A DNA stretch of 64,000 nucleotides from Streptomyces halobius. Its GTDB lineage: Bacteria; Actinomycetota; Actinomycetes; Streptomycetales; Streptomycetaceae. Made by a program: the position numbers and the translations under genes. The notes beneath the pieces are model-generated. The model was given only the letters and a program-made list of their open reading frames with translations, was not told where the DNA came from and did not search any database. Below are positions 34,573 through 42,728 of the stretch, piece after piece. The stretch spans positions 8,432,001 through 8,496,000 of the forward strand of contig NZ_CP086322.1 of NCBI RefSeq assembly GCF_023277745.1. Reading direction: 5' to 3'. Every line of letters starts with the position of its first letter. Positions within the stretch are counted from its first letter, which is position 1.

Positions 34573-37081
34573 CCACGCAGCCGTGCGGCGCCGACACCAC
34601 CCCCGCACCGGCGGCGCCCACCCTCACCACCACCCTGACCGTCGGCGGAATGACCTGCGCCGCCTGCGTGGGCCGGGTCGAGAAGAAGCTCGGCCGCCTC
34701 GACGGCGTATCGGCCACGGTGAATCTGGCCACCGGCCGGGCCCGCGTCAGCCACCCCGAGGCGGTGCCCGTCGGCGAGTTGATCGCGACTGTCGAGGCCG
34801 CCGGATTCACCGCCCGACCGAAGGAACCCGCAAGGGGATGGGAAGGGGTGGAGGGTTCCGCTACCCAGCCACCCCAGGCAGTCCGGGACGACTACGCCAC
34901 CACCACTCACCACACCACCAACACCGCAACCGAGAGCGCCCCCGACACCAAGAGCTCCCCCGGCCCCGACCCCGCCCCCCCCGCGCCGAGCGCCGCCGGC
35001 TGCTGGTCACTGCCCTGCTGGCCCTCCCGGTCCTGGTCCTCTCCATGGTCCCCGCCTGGCAGTTCCGCGACTGGCAGTGGCTCTGCTTCGTGCTTGCCGC
35101 GCCCGTCGCCGTATGGGGCGCGGCCCCTTTCCACGCCCGCGCGCTGCGCGGCCTGCGGCACGGCGCCGCGACCATGGACACTCTCGTCTCCCTCGGCGTC
35201 GCCGCGTCGTTCTCCTGGTCCGCGTACGCGCTGTTCCTCGGCGGAGCCGGTGAGCCCGGTATGACCATGCCCTTCAGCCTGGTGCCCGCCGCCGGCGACG
35301 GGGCCGCCCACCTCTATCTGGAAGCCGCCGTCGGCGTTCCGCTGTTCGTGCTGGCCGGCCGTCGGATGGAAGCCAGGGCGCGGCGCGGCACGGGTTCCGC
35401 GCTGCGCGCGCTGGCCGAGCTCGCCGCCAAGGACGTCACCGTACGGGTGGACGGTGTGGAACGGCGCATCCCGGTGGATCACCTCCGCGTCGGCGATCGC
35501 TTCCTCGTACGGCCCGGGGAGCGCGTCGCCACCGACGGCACCGTGACCGAGGGCCGTGCCGCCCTGGACCTCTCCCTGATCACCGGCGAGAGCCGTCCGG
35601 TCGAGGCCGGGCCGGGCTCGGAGGTGGTCGGCGGCGCGGTCAACTCCGGTGGACTGCTGGAGGTCCGGGCCGGTGCCGTGGGCGCGGACACCCAACTCGC
35701 CCGGATCACCCGGCTCGTCGAGGACGCCCAGACCGGCAAGACGAAGGCGCAGCGACTCGCCGACGCGGTGGCGGGCGTCTTCGTCCCCGCCGTGCTGACC
35801 GTGTCCGTCACCGTCCTGGGGTTCTGGCTCGGCGCCGGGGCGGATGCACAGACAGCCGTCACCGCCGCGGTGGCCGTCCTCGTCGTCGCCTGCCCCTGCG
35901 CGCTGGGACTCGCCACCCCGACCGCGCTGCTGGCCGCCACCGGGCGCGGCGCCCAGCTCGGGATCCTGGTCAGCGGCCCGCAGGCGCTGGAGCAGCTGCG
36001 CCGTATCGACACCGTCGTCCTGGACAAGACCGGCACCCTCACTGCGGGCCGGATGAGCGTCACCGCACTCACTTCTCGTACGGACGGCCTCGATCCCGCC
36101 GACATCCTCCGGTCGGCCGCCGCCGTCGAGCAGGGCTCCGAGCACCCGCTCGCCCGCGCCGTCATCGACCGTGCCCAGCAGCTCCACCCCGGTCAACCCC
36201 TCCCTCCCGTAAGCGACTTCACCGCCACGCCCGGGTACGGCGTACGCGGCACGGTGGACGGCCATGAGGTGACGCTCGCTCGGCCCGGGGGCGTCGACGG
36301 CCTGCCCGCTCCGCTGCCGGATGCGGTACATACGGCGGAGGCCGCGGGCCACACCGCGGTCCTGGTCACCGTCGACGGGGCCCCGGAAGCGGTGGTCGCC
36401 GTCGGCGATCCGCTCCGCCCCGACAGCTACCGTGCCGTCGACCATCTGCGCCGCCTGGGGCTGCGACCGGTCCTGGCCACCGGGGACCGGGAGGCCACCG
36501 CCCGCGCCGTGGCCGGGCATCTCGCCATCACCGAGATCCATGCCGAGGCCCGCCCCCAGGACAAGGCGGCGCTGGTCGGCACCTTGCGGGAGCAGGGCGG
36601 CCGGGTCGCCGTCGTGGGTGACGGCGTCAACGACGCCGCGGCCCTCGCGCTCGCCGACCTCGGTATCGCCATGGGCAGCGGCACCGACGCCGCGATCGGT
36701 GCTGCCGATATCACCCTCGTCCGTGAGGACCTCCAGGCCATCGCCGACGCCGTACGCCTGGCCCGCCGCACGCTGGGCGCCATCCGCGCCAACCTGATCT
36801 GGGCCTTCGGCTACAACCTGGTCACCGTGCCGCTGGCCGCCGTCGGCCTGCTCAACCCGATGCTCGCGGCCGCCGCCATGTCCGCCAGCTCCCTGCTCGT
36901 CGTGGGCAACAGCCTCCGGCTACGGGCCTGGCAGCCGACGCGGGCGTCACAGCCGGCCCGTCGCACCAACAAGGCAGGCACGAGCAACGCAGGTACCAAC
37001 AACGCGGGCGCCGGCCCTACAGGCACGAGCAACGCAGGCAGGAACAGCGCCCGGGGTCAGGGCACTTGGGAGACGGTATGA
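34569..37081 (+). CDS. copA: Copper-translocating P-type ATPase CopA, interrupted by a -1 frameshift at a C8 run
   Basis: P1B-type ATPase exporting Cu(I). The first frame from ATG 34569 carries the heavy-metal-associated domain (GGMTCAACVGRVEKKL); read alone it would stop at 35264 after 231 residues. From 34982 the -1 frame carries the transporter body: CPC in VVACPCALGLATPTA, DKTGT, SEHPLA and GDGVNDAAALA. The join is the run C8 at 34975-34982. One more C, or a -1 ribosomal slip on C CCC CCC, gives a continuous 837-residue protein of normal length. E. coli copA uses -1 frameshifting to make a separate chaperone, so a programmed event is possible; a homopolymer sequencing error is also plausible. 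The C-terminus has Asn/Ala/Gly repeats (TSNAGTNNAG). Confidence 0.88.
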
Positions 37082-37560
37082 ATACGAGCATGAACCGGCC
37101 GCGTAGGGCGGCGCTCGCCGTACCACTGCTCGTATGCCTGGCAACGCTAGGCATGCTCACCGCCTGGACCGCCACCGGCAACGCGGGGACGCCCGCGCGT
37201 CTCAGCGCTGCCGAGGGCCGGGTGCTGATCCCCTCCGCCCCGGAGGCCACCGCGGCGTTCTTCACCGTCCGCAACACCGGTACGGCGGACGACCAACTGA
37301 CCGGCGTCACCGGTCCGGCGGGCCACCGCATCATGCTCAGTCGCATGGTCGACATCGGGCACAACGCCCGGAGCATGGAGATGGTCCGCGCCGCCACCGT
37401 CCCGGCGGGCGGCGTGCTGCGGATGACGGCGACCACCCTGGACGCCATGATCAGCCCGCCCCCGCGGCTGGCACCGGGGGACCGGCTCTCCTTCACGCTG
37501 CACTTCCGCGACAGCCCATCGCTGACCGTCCGGGCGAGGGCTGTACACCCAGGTCGGTGA
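37078..37560 (+). CDS. PCu(A)C-like periplasmic copper chaperone (DUF461)
   Basis: A 160-residue exported protein with a signal segment (ALAVPLLVCLATLGMLTAWTA) and a cupredoxin-like fold. Part of the copper site is visible (HRIMLSRM... and HNARSMEM), but the closing HxM found in most PCu(A)C proteins is replaced by DAMISPPP, so the site is incomplete or different. ATG 37078 overlaps the copA stop, making it the last gene of the copper operon. It would carry Cu(I) outside the membrane, perhaps to cytochrome oxidase or for storage. Confidence 0.82.
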   Translation: MNTSMNRPRRAALAVPLLVCLATLGMLTAWTATGNAGTPARLSAAEGRVLIPSAPEATAAFFTVRNTGTADDQLTGVTGPAGHRIMLSRMVDIGHNARSMEMVRAATVPAGGVLRMTATTLDAMISPPPRLAPGDRLSFTLHFRDSPSLTVRARAVHPGR

Positions 37561-37660
37561 CCCAGAGGCCGGTGGTCCGGGGCTCGGGCCATTCCGACTC
37601 GGGCCATTCCGATTCGGACCGTTCCGGCCCTGACCCATCGGACACGTCCCAGGGCCCGGC

Positions 37661-37702
37661 ACGGGGCCCGTGGACCGGCCGTCGCCCGTCCACGAGCCCC
37701 GT
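37661..37702. terminator. Bidirectional terminator between copper operon and sigma factor gene
   Basis: Bases 37661-37675 pair with 37688-37702 with one mismatch (14 of 15 pairs) around a 12-base loop, between convergent genes. Upstream, TCCGAYTCGGGCCATT-like units are repeated at about 37590-37620. Confidence 0.8.
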
Positions 37703-37748
37703 GATCCCGGAGCTTCCCCTCAGGAGCGGCCCTCGGGCTCGGCCCCCC

Positions 37749-38378
37749 TCAGGCCACCGCCCCCGCCAGAGCGCCCCGCGCGTCCTCCGCTTTCCCGGGT
37801 TCCACCTGCGCGGCTTCCACCTCCGAGGCTTCCCCCTCCGCTTCCGTCAGCCGTGCGATAAGCGTCTCCCGCGCCCGTGCCACCCGGGATCGTACGGTTC
37901 CCACCGGGCAGCCCATCACCCCGGCGGCCTCCGCGTAGGGCAGCCCCAGCAGCTGGGTCAGCACAAACGCCTCCCGCCGCCCCGGCACCAGTGCCGACAG
38001 CAGCTCCGCCAGCGCGACACCCTCGTCGAACCCGGGCAGACCACGCGGCTGCACCCGCTCCGCCGCCGTCTGCCAGTCGTCGGTCGCGGCCAGCCGGGGC
38101 CGGACCGCATGGGAGCGGATCCGGTCCGCCACCACCCGCCGGGCGATGGTCAGCAGCCAGGTCCGCGCCGATGACCGCCCCTCGAACCTCGGCAGGCTGC
38201 GCAACGCCCGTACATAGGTGTCCTGCAGCAGGTCGTCGGCCGCCTGCGGATCACCGCTCAGATGCGTGACATAGCGCCGTACATCGAGCTGAGTGGCCCT
38301 GACGAACTGTTCCACGGCCCGCTCGTCACCGGTACGGGCGGCCAGCGCCCACCCCGTCACCGCTTCGTCGTCACGCAT
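37749..38378 (-). CDS. ECF-type RNA polymerase sigma factor
   Basis: This 209-residue sigma factor has region 2 (DPQAADDLLQDTYVRALRSL, ARTWLLTIARRVVADRIRS) and region 4 (LPYAEAAGVMGCPVGTVRSR). ATG 38378 gives a normal N-terminus. The last 35 residues are an acidic/Ala-rich tail. The small zinc-finger gene starts 49 bp away on the other strand and may encode its anti-sigma factor. Copper and redox genes on both sides suggest a metal or oxidative stress signal, which is inference. Confidence 0.93.
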   Translation of the reverse strand: MRDDEAVTGWALAARTGDERAVEQFVRATQLDVRRYVTHLSGDPQAADDLLQDTYVRALRSLPRFEGRSSARTWLLTIARRVVADRIRSHAVRPRLAATDDWQTAAERVQPRGLPGFDEGVALAELLSALVPGRREAFVLTQLLGLPYAEAAGVMGCPVGTVRSRVARARETLIARLTEAEGEASEVEAAQVEPGKAEDARGALAGAVA

Positions 38379-38427
38379 ACCGCGACCGCCCCTCGCCGCA
38401 CGTCCGCGCTTCGGGGAGGATGGGCGC

Positions 38428-38694
38428 ATGCTCTGCTCGCGCATCCGCACGGCCCTCTCCGCCCGCCAGGACGGCGAGCGAATGCCGCCCGGTATCACCA
38501 TTCGCCGGCTCGACGACCATCTGGTGGGCTGCGCCGACTGCCGCCGATGGGACGCGCGGGCGCGACAACTGACGGCGGACACCGAGGCCCACCTGGCGCA
38601 CACGGACGCCGAGACGGCGTCCGCTGAGACACTGCTCGCCCGTCTGCGGCAGGCGGCCGCGGCCGACGCATCGGCGGGGACACGCGCCCGGTGA
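38428..38694 (+). CDS. Small zf-HC2-like protein, possible anti-sigma factor
   Basis: An 88-residue soluble protein. The motif DDHLVGCADCRRW (His-x3-Cys-x2-Cys) matches the zinc-binding HxxxCxxC of ZAS anti-sigma factors. The start is ATG 38428 with GGGGAGGA upstream. It has no membrane segment and is shorter than typical RsrA. It is divergent from the ECF sigma gene, where anti-sigma genes are usually downstream of and co-directional with their sigma, so pairing is only suggested. Confidence 0.75.
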   Translation: MLCSRIRTALSARQDGERMPPGITIRRLDDHLVGCADCRRWDARARQLTADTEAHLAHTDAETASAETLLARLRQAAAADASAGTRAR

Positions 38695-38788
38695 CAGAGG
38701 CAACGACGCGACCGGAGAAGGAAGTACCGACGCGCCCAGCGACAGAGGCAGGGACGCGCCCGGAGAAGGAAGTGCGGATCCGGGCAGC
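38693..38788. repeat. 48-bp tandem repeat, two copies
   Basis: Units begin GACAGAGGCA at 38693 and 38741 and share CCGGAGAAGGAAGT. They start at the stop codon of the small zinc-finger gene. A 68-codon frame from GTG 38691 crosses them but looks like repeat translation rather than a gene. The rest of the gap to 38942 holds nothing else supported. Confidence 0.75.
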
Positions 38789-38942
38789 GCTGCCGCCGGC
38801 ATCCGGACTGGAAAGATCATCTGGAGTCCTTCGCGTGATCCGGTCACCGCGAGCCGCGGGACCGGTGATGTCGGCCCCCGGGAGAGCCGGCGCATGACAT
38901 CGGCGCCAGGCCGGCCCGGGAACCGGGAATTCGGCCGTGCTG

Positions 38943-39662
38943 TCAGACGACAGCCGGCCCACGCGGCGGACCCCGCAACGAGATGGCATGGGCCAGCAGG
39001 AGCGTCCGCGCCGCATGCCGCGGCTCCTTCCGGGAGGCGCGTACGGCGGGCGGCGCCTCGGGCAGAACGATCCGCAGGATCAGCACCAGCGGCGCGAACA
39101 ACCGCGCCGACACGGTCCGTACGAGCCTGAAGGCCGCCCGTTCCCCGCCCCACAGCCACCACGCGCTCAACAGCGCGACCAGCAGGTGCGCGGCGAGCAT
39201 GCCGCTCCCGCTGCCACTGCCGTGCATCGCATGCGACATGCCCGGCATCTGATCCATCGGCCCCAGCTGCTGCACCTGATGGATCTGCTGGGTCTGATGC
39301 ACCTGCTGGAACTGCTCCAGCCGCGCGGACGGCATGCCCTCCGCCCCGCACAGCCACGTATTCGCCCACTCCCGCATGAGCGACAGTCGCCCACCACCGG
39401 AGTCGGTGACCGCCTGGCCGAACGAGAAGGCGCTGTGCAGCGCCGCCTGGGTGCCGACGGTCAGCAACCCCACCAGCATCGGCCCGCGTTCCCGCCCGGC
39501 GAAGCACCAGGCGACGGCCGTGGTTCCCAGCCCCGCGACGAGCAGCATCCACCCGGGCAGGGGCGTATCCGACATCAGCGTGTGCCCCAGTGCGGTGAGC
39601 AGCACACAGACCGCCGCGAACACCGCCGCGCGCAGTCCTCTGAGTACGTCCCCCGCATCCAT
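38943..39662 (-). CDS. Integral membrane protein with His/Met/Gln-rich loop (DUF5134-like)
   Basis: A 239-residue membrane protein with about five hydrophobic segments. Between segments four and five lies a cytoplasmic or external loop rich in His, Met and Gln (VHQTQQIHQVQQ, MDQMPGMSHAMHG), a likely Cu(I) or other soft-metal site. ATG 39662 removes an upstream stretch translated from repeats. Related proteins sit beside copper genes in many Streptomyces, and here a copper operon lies 1.4 kb away. It may be a copper sensor or transporter accessory; there is no direct evidence. Confidence 0.8.
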   Translation of the reverse strand: MDAGDVLRGLRAAVFAAVCVLLTALGHTLMSDTPLPGWMLLVAGLGTTAVAWCFAGRERGPMLVGLLTVGTQAALHSAFSFGQAVTDSGGGRLSLMREWANTWLCGAEGMPSARLEQFQQVHQTQQIHQVQQLGPMDQMPGMSHAMHGSGSGSGMLAAHLLVALLSAWWLWGGERAAFRLVRTVSARLFAPLVLILRIVLPEAPPAVRASRKEPRHAARTLLLAHAISLRGPPRGPAVV

Positions 39663-40000
39663 GACGCGCCCATCGTCGCACCCCGCCCTGCGGGCCGGAC
39701 GCGAGGGTCGGCCGGTGGGGCGCGCGCCGTACGAATACGCGGCAGCAGTACGGGACCCGCGGTAGCAGTACGGGAAAGGCGGCAGCCGTCCGGATCGCGG
39801 AGCCGTCCGGATGCGCGGTAGCAGTACGGATATGCCGCATCTGCGATCGGGTGGCACCGGCGACCCCTCGGCCTGTCGCCCGTCGAGAAGTATTCCGCGG
39901 GGTGTCGAATCGGCAGACCTGCGGCGTCGTCGTGGACGAGGCCGCGAGAAGAGCGGCAAGAGCCGCGGAACGCGCGGCGGATCCCTGCCGAGGAGGCGCA
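39663..40000. repeat. Intergenic region with CGGTAGCAGTACGG-type repeats
   Basis: From about 39737 to 39838, GCGGYAGCAGTACGG recurs three times and GCCGTCCGGAT twice, in the region between the divergent membrane protein and YCII genes. The repeats may include regulatory sites. AGGAGG at 39991 is the ribosome site of the next gene. No gene is seen. Confidence 0.65.
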
Positions 40001-40336
40001 ATGCCCAAGTACGTGATGCTGACCTATCTGCCGGCGGGCGGCGAGCCCGCTCCCGAGGAGGTGGGCGCCCGCTGGGGCGCCTACCACCAGGCCATCAAGG
40101 ACGCCGGGGTGCTCGTCGCCAACGCGGGGCTGGCCAGGCCCGATGTGGCGACGACCGTGCGGGTCGGCGACGACGGGACGCAGCTCACCGACGGGCCGTT
40201 CGCGGAGACCGAGGAGTATCTCGCCGGGTTCTTCCTGATCGAGGTCGAGGACCTGGACGAGGCGCTGAAGTGGGCCGCGGAGATGCCGAACAGCCGCTAC
40301 GGGCCCGTTGAAGTGCGGCCCGTCTGGGGCGCGTGA
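40001..40336 (+). CDS. YCII/DGPF domain protein
   Basis: A 111-residue soluble protein with the YCII fold: YVMLTYLPAGG at the start and the signature TDGPFAETEEYLAGFFLIE. AGGAGG lies before ATG 40001. Its stop overlaps the next gene's GTG by four bases. DGPF proteins are the regular operon partners of ECF42 sigma factors, which the next gene encodes. They are thought to act with or upstream of the sigma factor, but their biochemical role is not known. Confidence 0.92.
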   Translation: MPKYVMLTYLPAGGEPAPEEVGARWGAYHQAIKDAGVLVANAGLARPDVATTVRVGDDGTQLTDGPFAETEEYLAGFFLIEVEDLDEALKWAAEMPNSRYGPVEVRPVWGA

Positions 40337-41634
40337 GCCCGCGCGACAACGAGCGGTGGCCGGGCCCGGACCCGGCCGCCACCGTCGAGCGCACCTTCCG
40401 CGAGGAGCGGGCCGCCGTCCTCGCGACGCTGATCCGGCACCTCGGCGACTTCCAGCTCGCCGAAGACGCCGTCCAGGACGCCTTCGCGGCCGCGCTCGCG
40501 ACCTGGCCCGACGACGGGATCCCCGACCGCCCCGGCACCTGGCTCATGGTGACCGCCCGCCGCAAGGCGATCGACCGGCTACGGCGCGAGCGTGCCGTGA
40601 CCGACCGGATCGCGCGGCTGGCGGAACTCGCCGGGCTCGACGCACCGGAGTACCCGCAGGAGCACCCACTGGAGACCGGCGCCGTCACCGACGACCGGCT
40701 GCGGCTGATCTTCACCTGCTGTCATCCCGCGCTCGCGCCGCCCGCCCGGGTCGCGCTGACGCTCAAGACGCTCGGCGGCCTCAGCACCGCGGAGGTCGCC
40801 CGCGCGTTCGTCGTCGGCGAAACGACGATGGCGCGGCGACTGGTGCGCGCCACACGCAAGATCGCCGACGCCCGGATCCCGTACCGCGTCCCCGGCGACG
40901 ACGCGCTCCCCGAGCGTCTGAACGGGGTGCTGTCCACCGTCCACCTGATCTTCAACAAGGGCTATGGGGCAGCCGAGGACGGTGAGGGGGAGCGTCTGGT
41001 CCGTGGTGAGTTGTGCGAGGAGGCGATCCGGCTGGGGCGGCTGCTGTGCGAGCTGATGCCGCACGACGCCGAGGTGCGCGGGCTGCTCGCGCTGATACTG
41101 CTCCACGACGCGCGGCGTGCCGCCCGGGTCGATCCGCAGGGCCGGTATGTGCCGATGGACGCAGAGGACCGCGCGCGCTGGGACGCGGCGCGGATCGCGG
41201 AGGGCCAGGAGGTGCTCGCCGAGGCGCTCGCGCTCCGCCGCGCCGGCCCGTACCAGCTGCGGGCCGCGATCGCGGCGCTGCACGTCGAGGCGCCGAGCGC
41301 GGCGGAGACGGACTGGGAGACGATCGCCGAACTGTACGGGGCGCTCGGCCGGCTGACGCCCTCACCGGTGGTCGAGGTCCACCGCGCGGTGGCGGTCGCC
41401 GGGGCCCGCGGACCACGGGCCGGCCTCGCACTGCTGACCCCCCTGCTCGACGATCCTCGCCTGACCCACTGTCAGCCCCTTTACGCGGCCCACGCCGACC
41501 TGCTGAGACGGGCCGGCGACCGTGCGGCCGCGCGGCGGGCGTACGAGCGGGCGCTCGCGCTGACCGAGAGCGCCGTCGAGCAGGCCGAGTTGGCGCGTCG
41601 GCTGGCGGAGCTGGGGACCGAGGAGGGGGCGTAA
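40333..41634 (+). CDS. ECF42-type RNA polymerase sigma factor with C-terminal TPR-like extension
   Basis: This 433-residue protein has sigma region 2 (LGDFQLAEDAVQDAFAAAL, PGTWLMVTARRKAIDRLRRE), region 4 (LGGLSTAEVARAFVVGETTM) and a 200-residue helical extension (FNKGYGAAEDGEG onward) that regulates this family in place of an anti-sigma factor. It is coupled to the DGPF gene. Targets usually include the operon's own promoter. The input signal is unknown. Confidence 0.94.
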   Translation: MSPRDNERWPGPDPAATVERTFREERAAVLATLIRHLGDFQLAEDAVQDAFAAALATWPDDGIPDRPGTWLMVTARRKAIDRLRRERAVTDRIARLAELAGLDAPEYPQEHPLETGAVTDDRLRLIFTCCHPALAPPARVALTLKTLGGLSTAEVARAFVVGETTMARRLVRATRKIADARIPYRVPGDDALPERLNGVLSTVHLIFNKGYGAAEDGEGERLVRGELCEEAIRLGRLLCELMPHDAEVRGLLALILLHDARRAARVDPQGRYVPMDAEDRARWDAARIAEGQEVLAEALALRRAGPYQLRAAIAALHVEAPSAAETDWETIAELYGALGRLTPSPVVEVHRAVAVAGARGPRAGLALLTPLLDDPRLTHCQPLYAAHADLLRRAGDRAAARRAYERALALTESAVEQAELARRLAELGTEEGA

Positions 41635-41780
41635 GAAGGGCGTGCGATGCCGGGTTGAAGGGAGCTGCTGCGTTCCAGTGACTCCACGGTGGGTCGCCTG
41701 CCGGGGGCGGCAAACTAACTTATCGTCGCTTTTGCAGAGAATGTCCATTTTTCTGCTTCGAGCTGAGTGAAGGTGGAAGA

Positions 41781-42572
41781 ATGATCCGTTCAATTCCTCG
41801 TGCGCTCGCACTGGCCGGGCTGACCGCGGCCGTTGTCGCGGTGCCGATGACAGGGGCTGCGATCGCCGTTCCCGGCAGCACCCAGACCGTCACATCCGAC
41901 TCGCACTTGACGGGCCGTTGCCTCGCGGGTCACGACGGCCCGCGCCGTGCCGACTACCATCCCTGCACCAGCGGCCGTGATGATGATGGCTACGGCCGCG
42001 GGTACGGCCGTGAGCGTGACAACGGCCGTGATCGCGACAACCGTCGTGAGTACGACCGTCGCGACCGTGACAACGGCCGTGACTATGGCTACGGCCGTGA
42101 CCGCGAGCGTGACAGTGGCTACGGCTCTTACCGCGACCGTAAGCGCGACGACGACCACGGCAAGGGCCATGGCGGCGGCCACGGCGGCGACGGTCATGGC
42201 GGTAAGTACGGCAATGGTGGTGGCCACGGCGGCGACGGTCATGGCGGTAAGTACGGCGATGGTGGTGGCCACGGCGGCGACGGTCATGGCGGTAAGTACG
42301 GCGATGGTGGCGGCCACGGCGGTGACGGCGGCCACGGCGGCGGTCACGGCGGTGACGGCGGCGGCCATGGCGGCTACGGCGGCGGCCACGGCGGTGGGTA
42401 CGGCGATGACGGCGGCCACGGTCGTGGCGGCTATGACGGTGGCCAGGGTCGGCACAGTGACGTGTCTCCCTTCCGCGACTACAGCCGGGACCGCGCGCGG
42501 GTGCCGGCCGACACGCAGATGCCGGAGGACCGCAGCCTCCTGGGGCTCGGGAGGCTCCTGGACCGCCTCTGA
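41781..42572 (+). CDS. Secreted His/Gly-repeat protein
   Basis: A 263-residue exported protein. The signal peptide (LALAGLTAAVVAVPMTGAAIA) is followed by two Cys residues (45 and 62). Next comes an Arg/Asp/Tyr-rich region (YGRGYGRERDNGRDRDNR), then about 100 residues of HGGDGHGGKYG-type repeats, and a polar tail ending LLGLGRLLDRL. Three 15-residue units derive from a 45-bp tandem repeat. The density of His suggests binding of Ni, Zn or Cu, or a phase-separating, adhesive surface material. It stands alone, after ECF42 on the same strand, with AGGTGG before ATG 41781. I recognise no named family. Confidence 0.85.
   Translation: MIRSIPRALALAGLTAAVVAVPMTGAAIAVPGSTQTVTSDSHLTGRCLAGHDGPRRADYHPCTSGRDDDGYGRGYGRERDNGRDRDNRREYDRRDRDNGRDYGYGRDRERDSGYGSYRDRKRDDDHGKGHGGGHGGDGHGGKYGNGGGHGGDGHGGKYGDGGGHGGDGHGGKYGDGGGHGGDGGHGGGHGGDGGGHGGYGGGHGGGYGDDGGHGRGGYDGGQGRHSDVSPFRDYSRDRARVPADTQMPEDRSLLGLGRLLDRL
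42171..42305. repeat. 45-bp tandem repeat, three copies
   Basis: Units at 42171-42215, 42216-42260 and 42261-42305 are almost identical and encode GGGHGGDGHGGKYGN/D. A decayed extension continues to about 42430. Confidence 0.92.
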
Positions 42573-42596
42573 GCTTTTTGCACTGTCACCCCCCTT

Positions 42597-42634
42597 GTGG
42601 GCCCGGGGATTTGTCGACACAACCCCGGGCCCAC
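42597..42634. terminator. Bidirectional terminator, 12-bp perfect stem
   Basis: GTGGGCCCGGGG (42597-42608) pairs exactly with 42623-42634; the 14-base loop can extend with TTGT/ACAA. It lies between convergent genes. Confidence 0.9.
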
Positions 42635-42728
42635 GTCTGTCCCGCCACGGCCGCCCGGCCCCATCCGCACCGACCGGCCCCCGGGACACCTCACCCGACG
42701 GCCCGCCACACGCGCAGCGAGCCCCGCG

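Noticed and set aside
38691..38897. 68-codon gene overlapping the zinc-finger protein's stop
   Set aside because: Mostly a translation of the 48-bp repeat (TRPEKEV units), with no ribosome site of its own beyond overlap.
42171..42305. Regular repeats as a CRISPR array
   Set aside because: Copies are contiguous without unique spacers, are multiples of three and are translated in frame as His/Gly repeats. The same objection applies to the arrays at 16467, 54270 and 56031.
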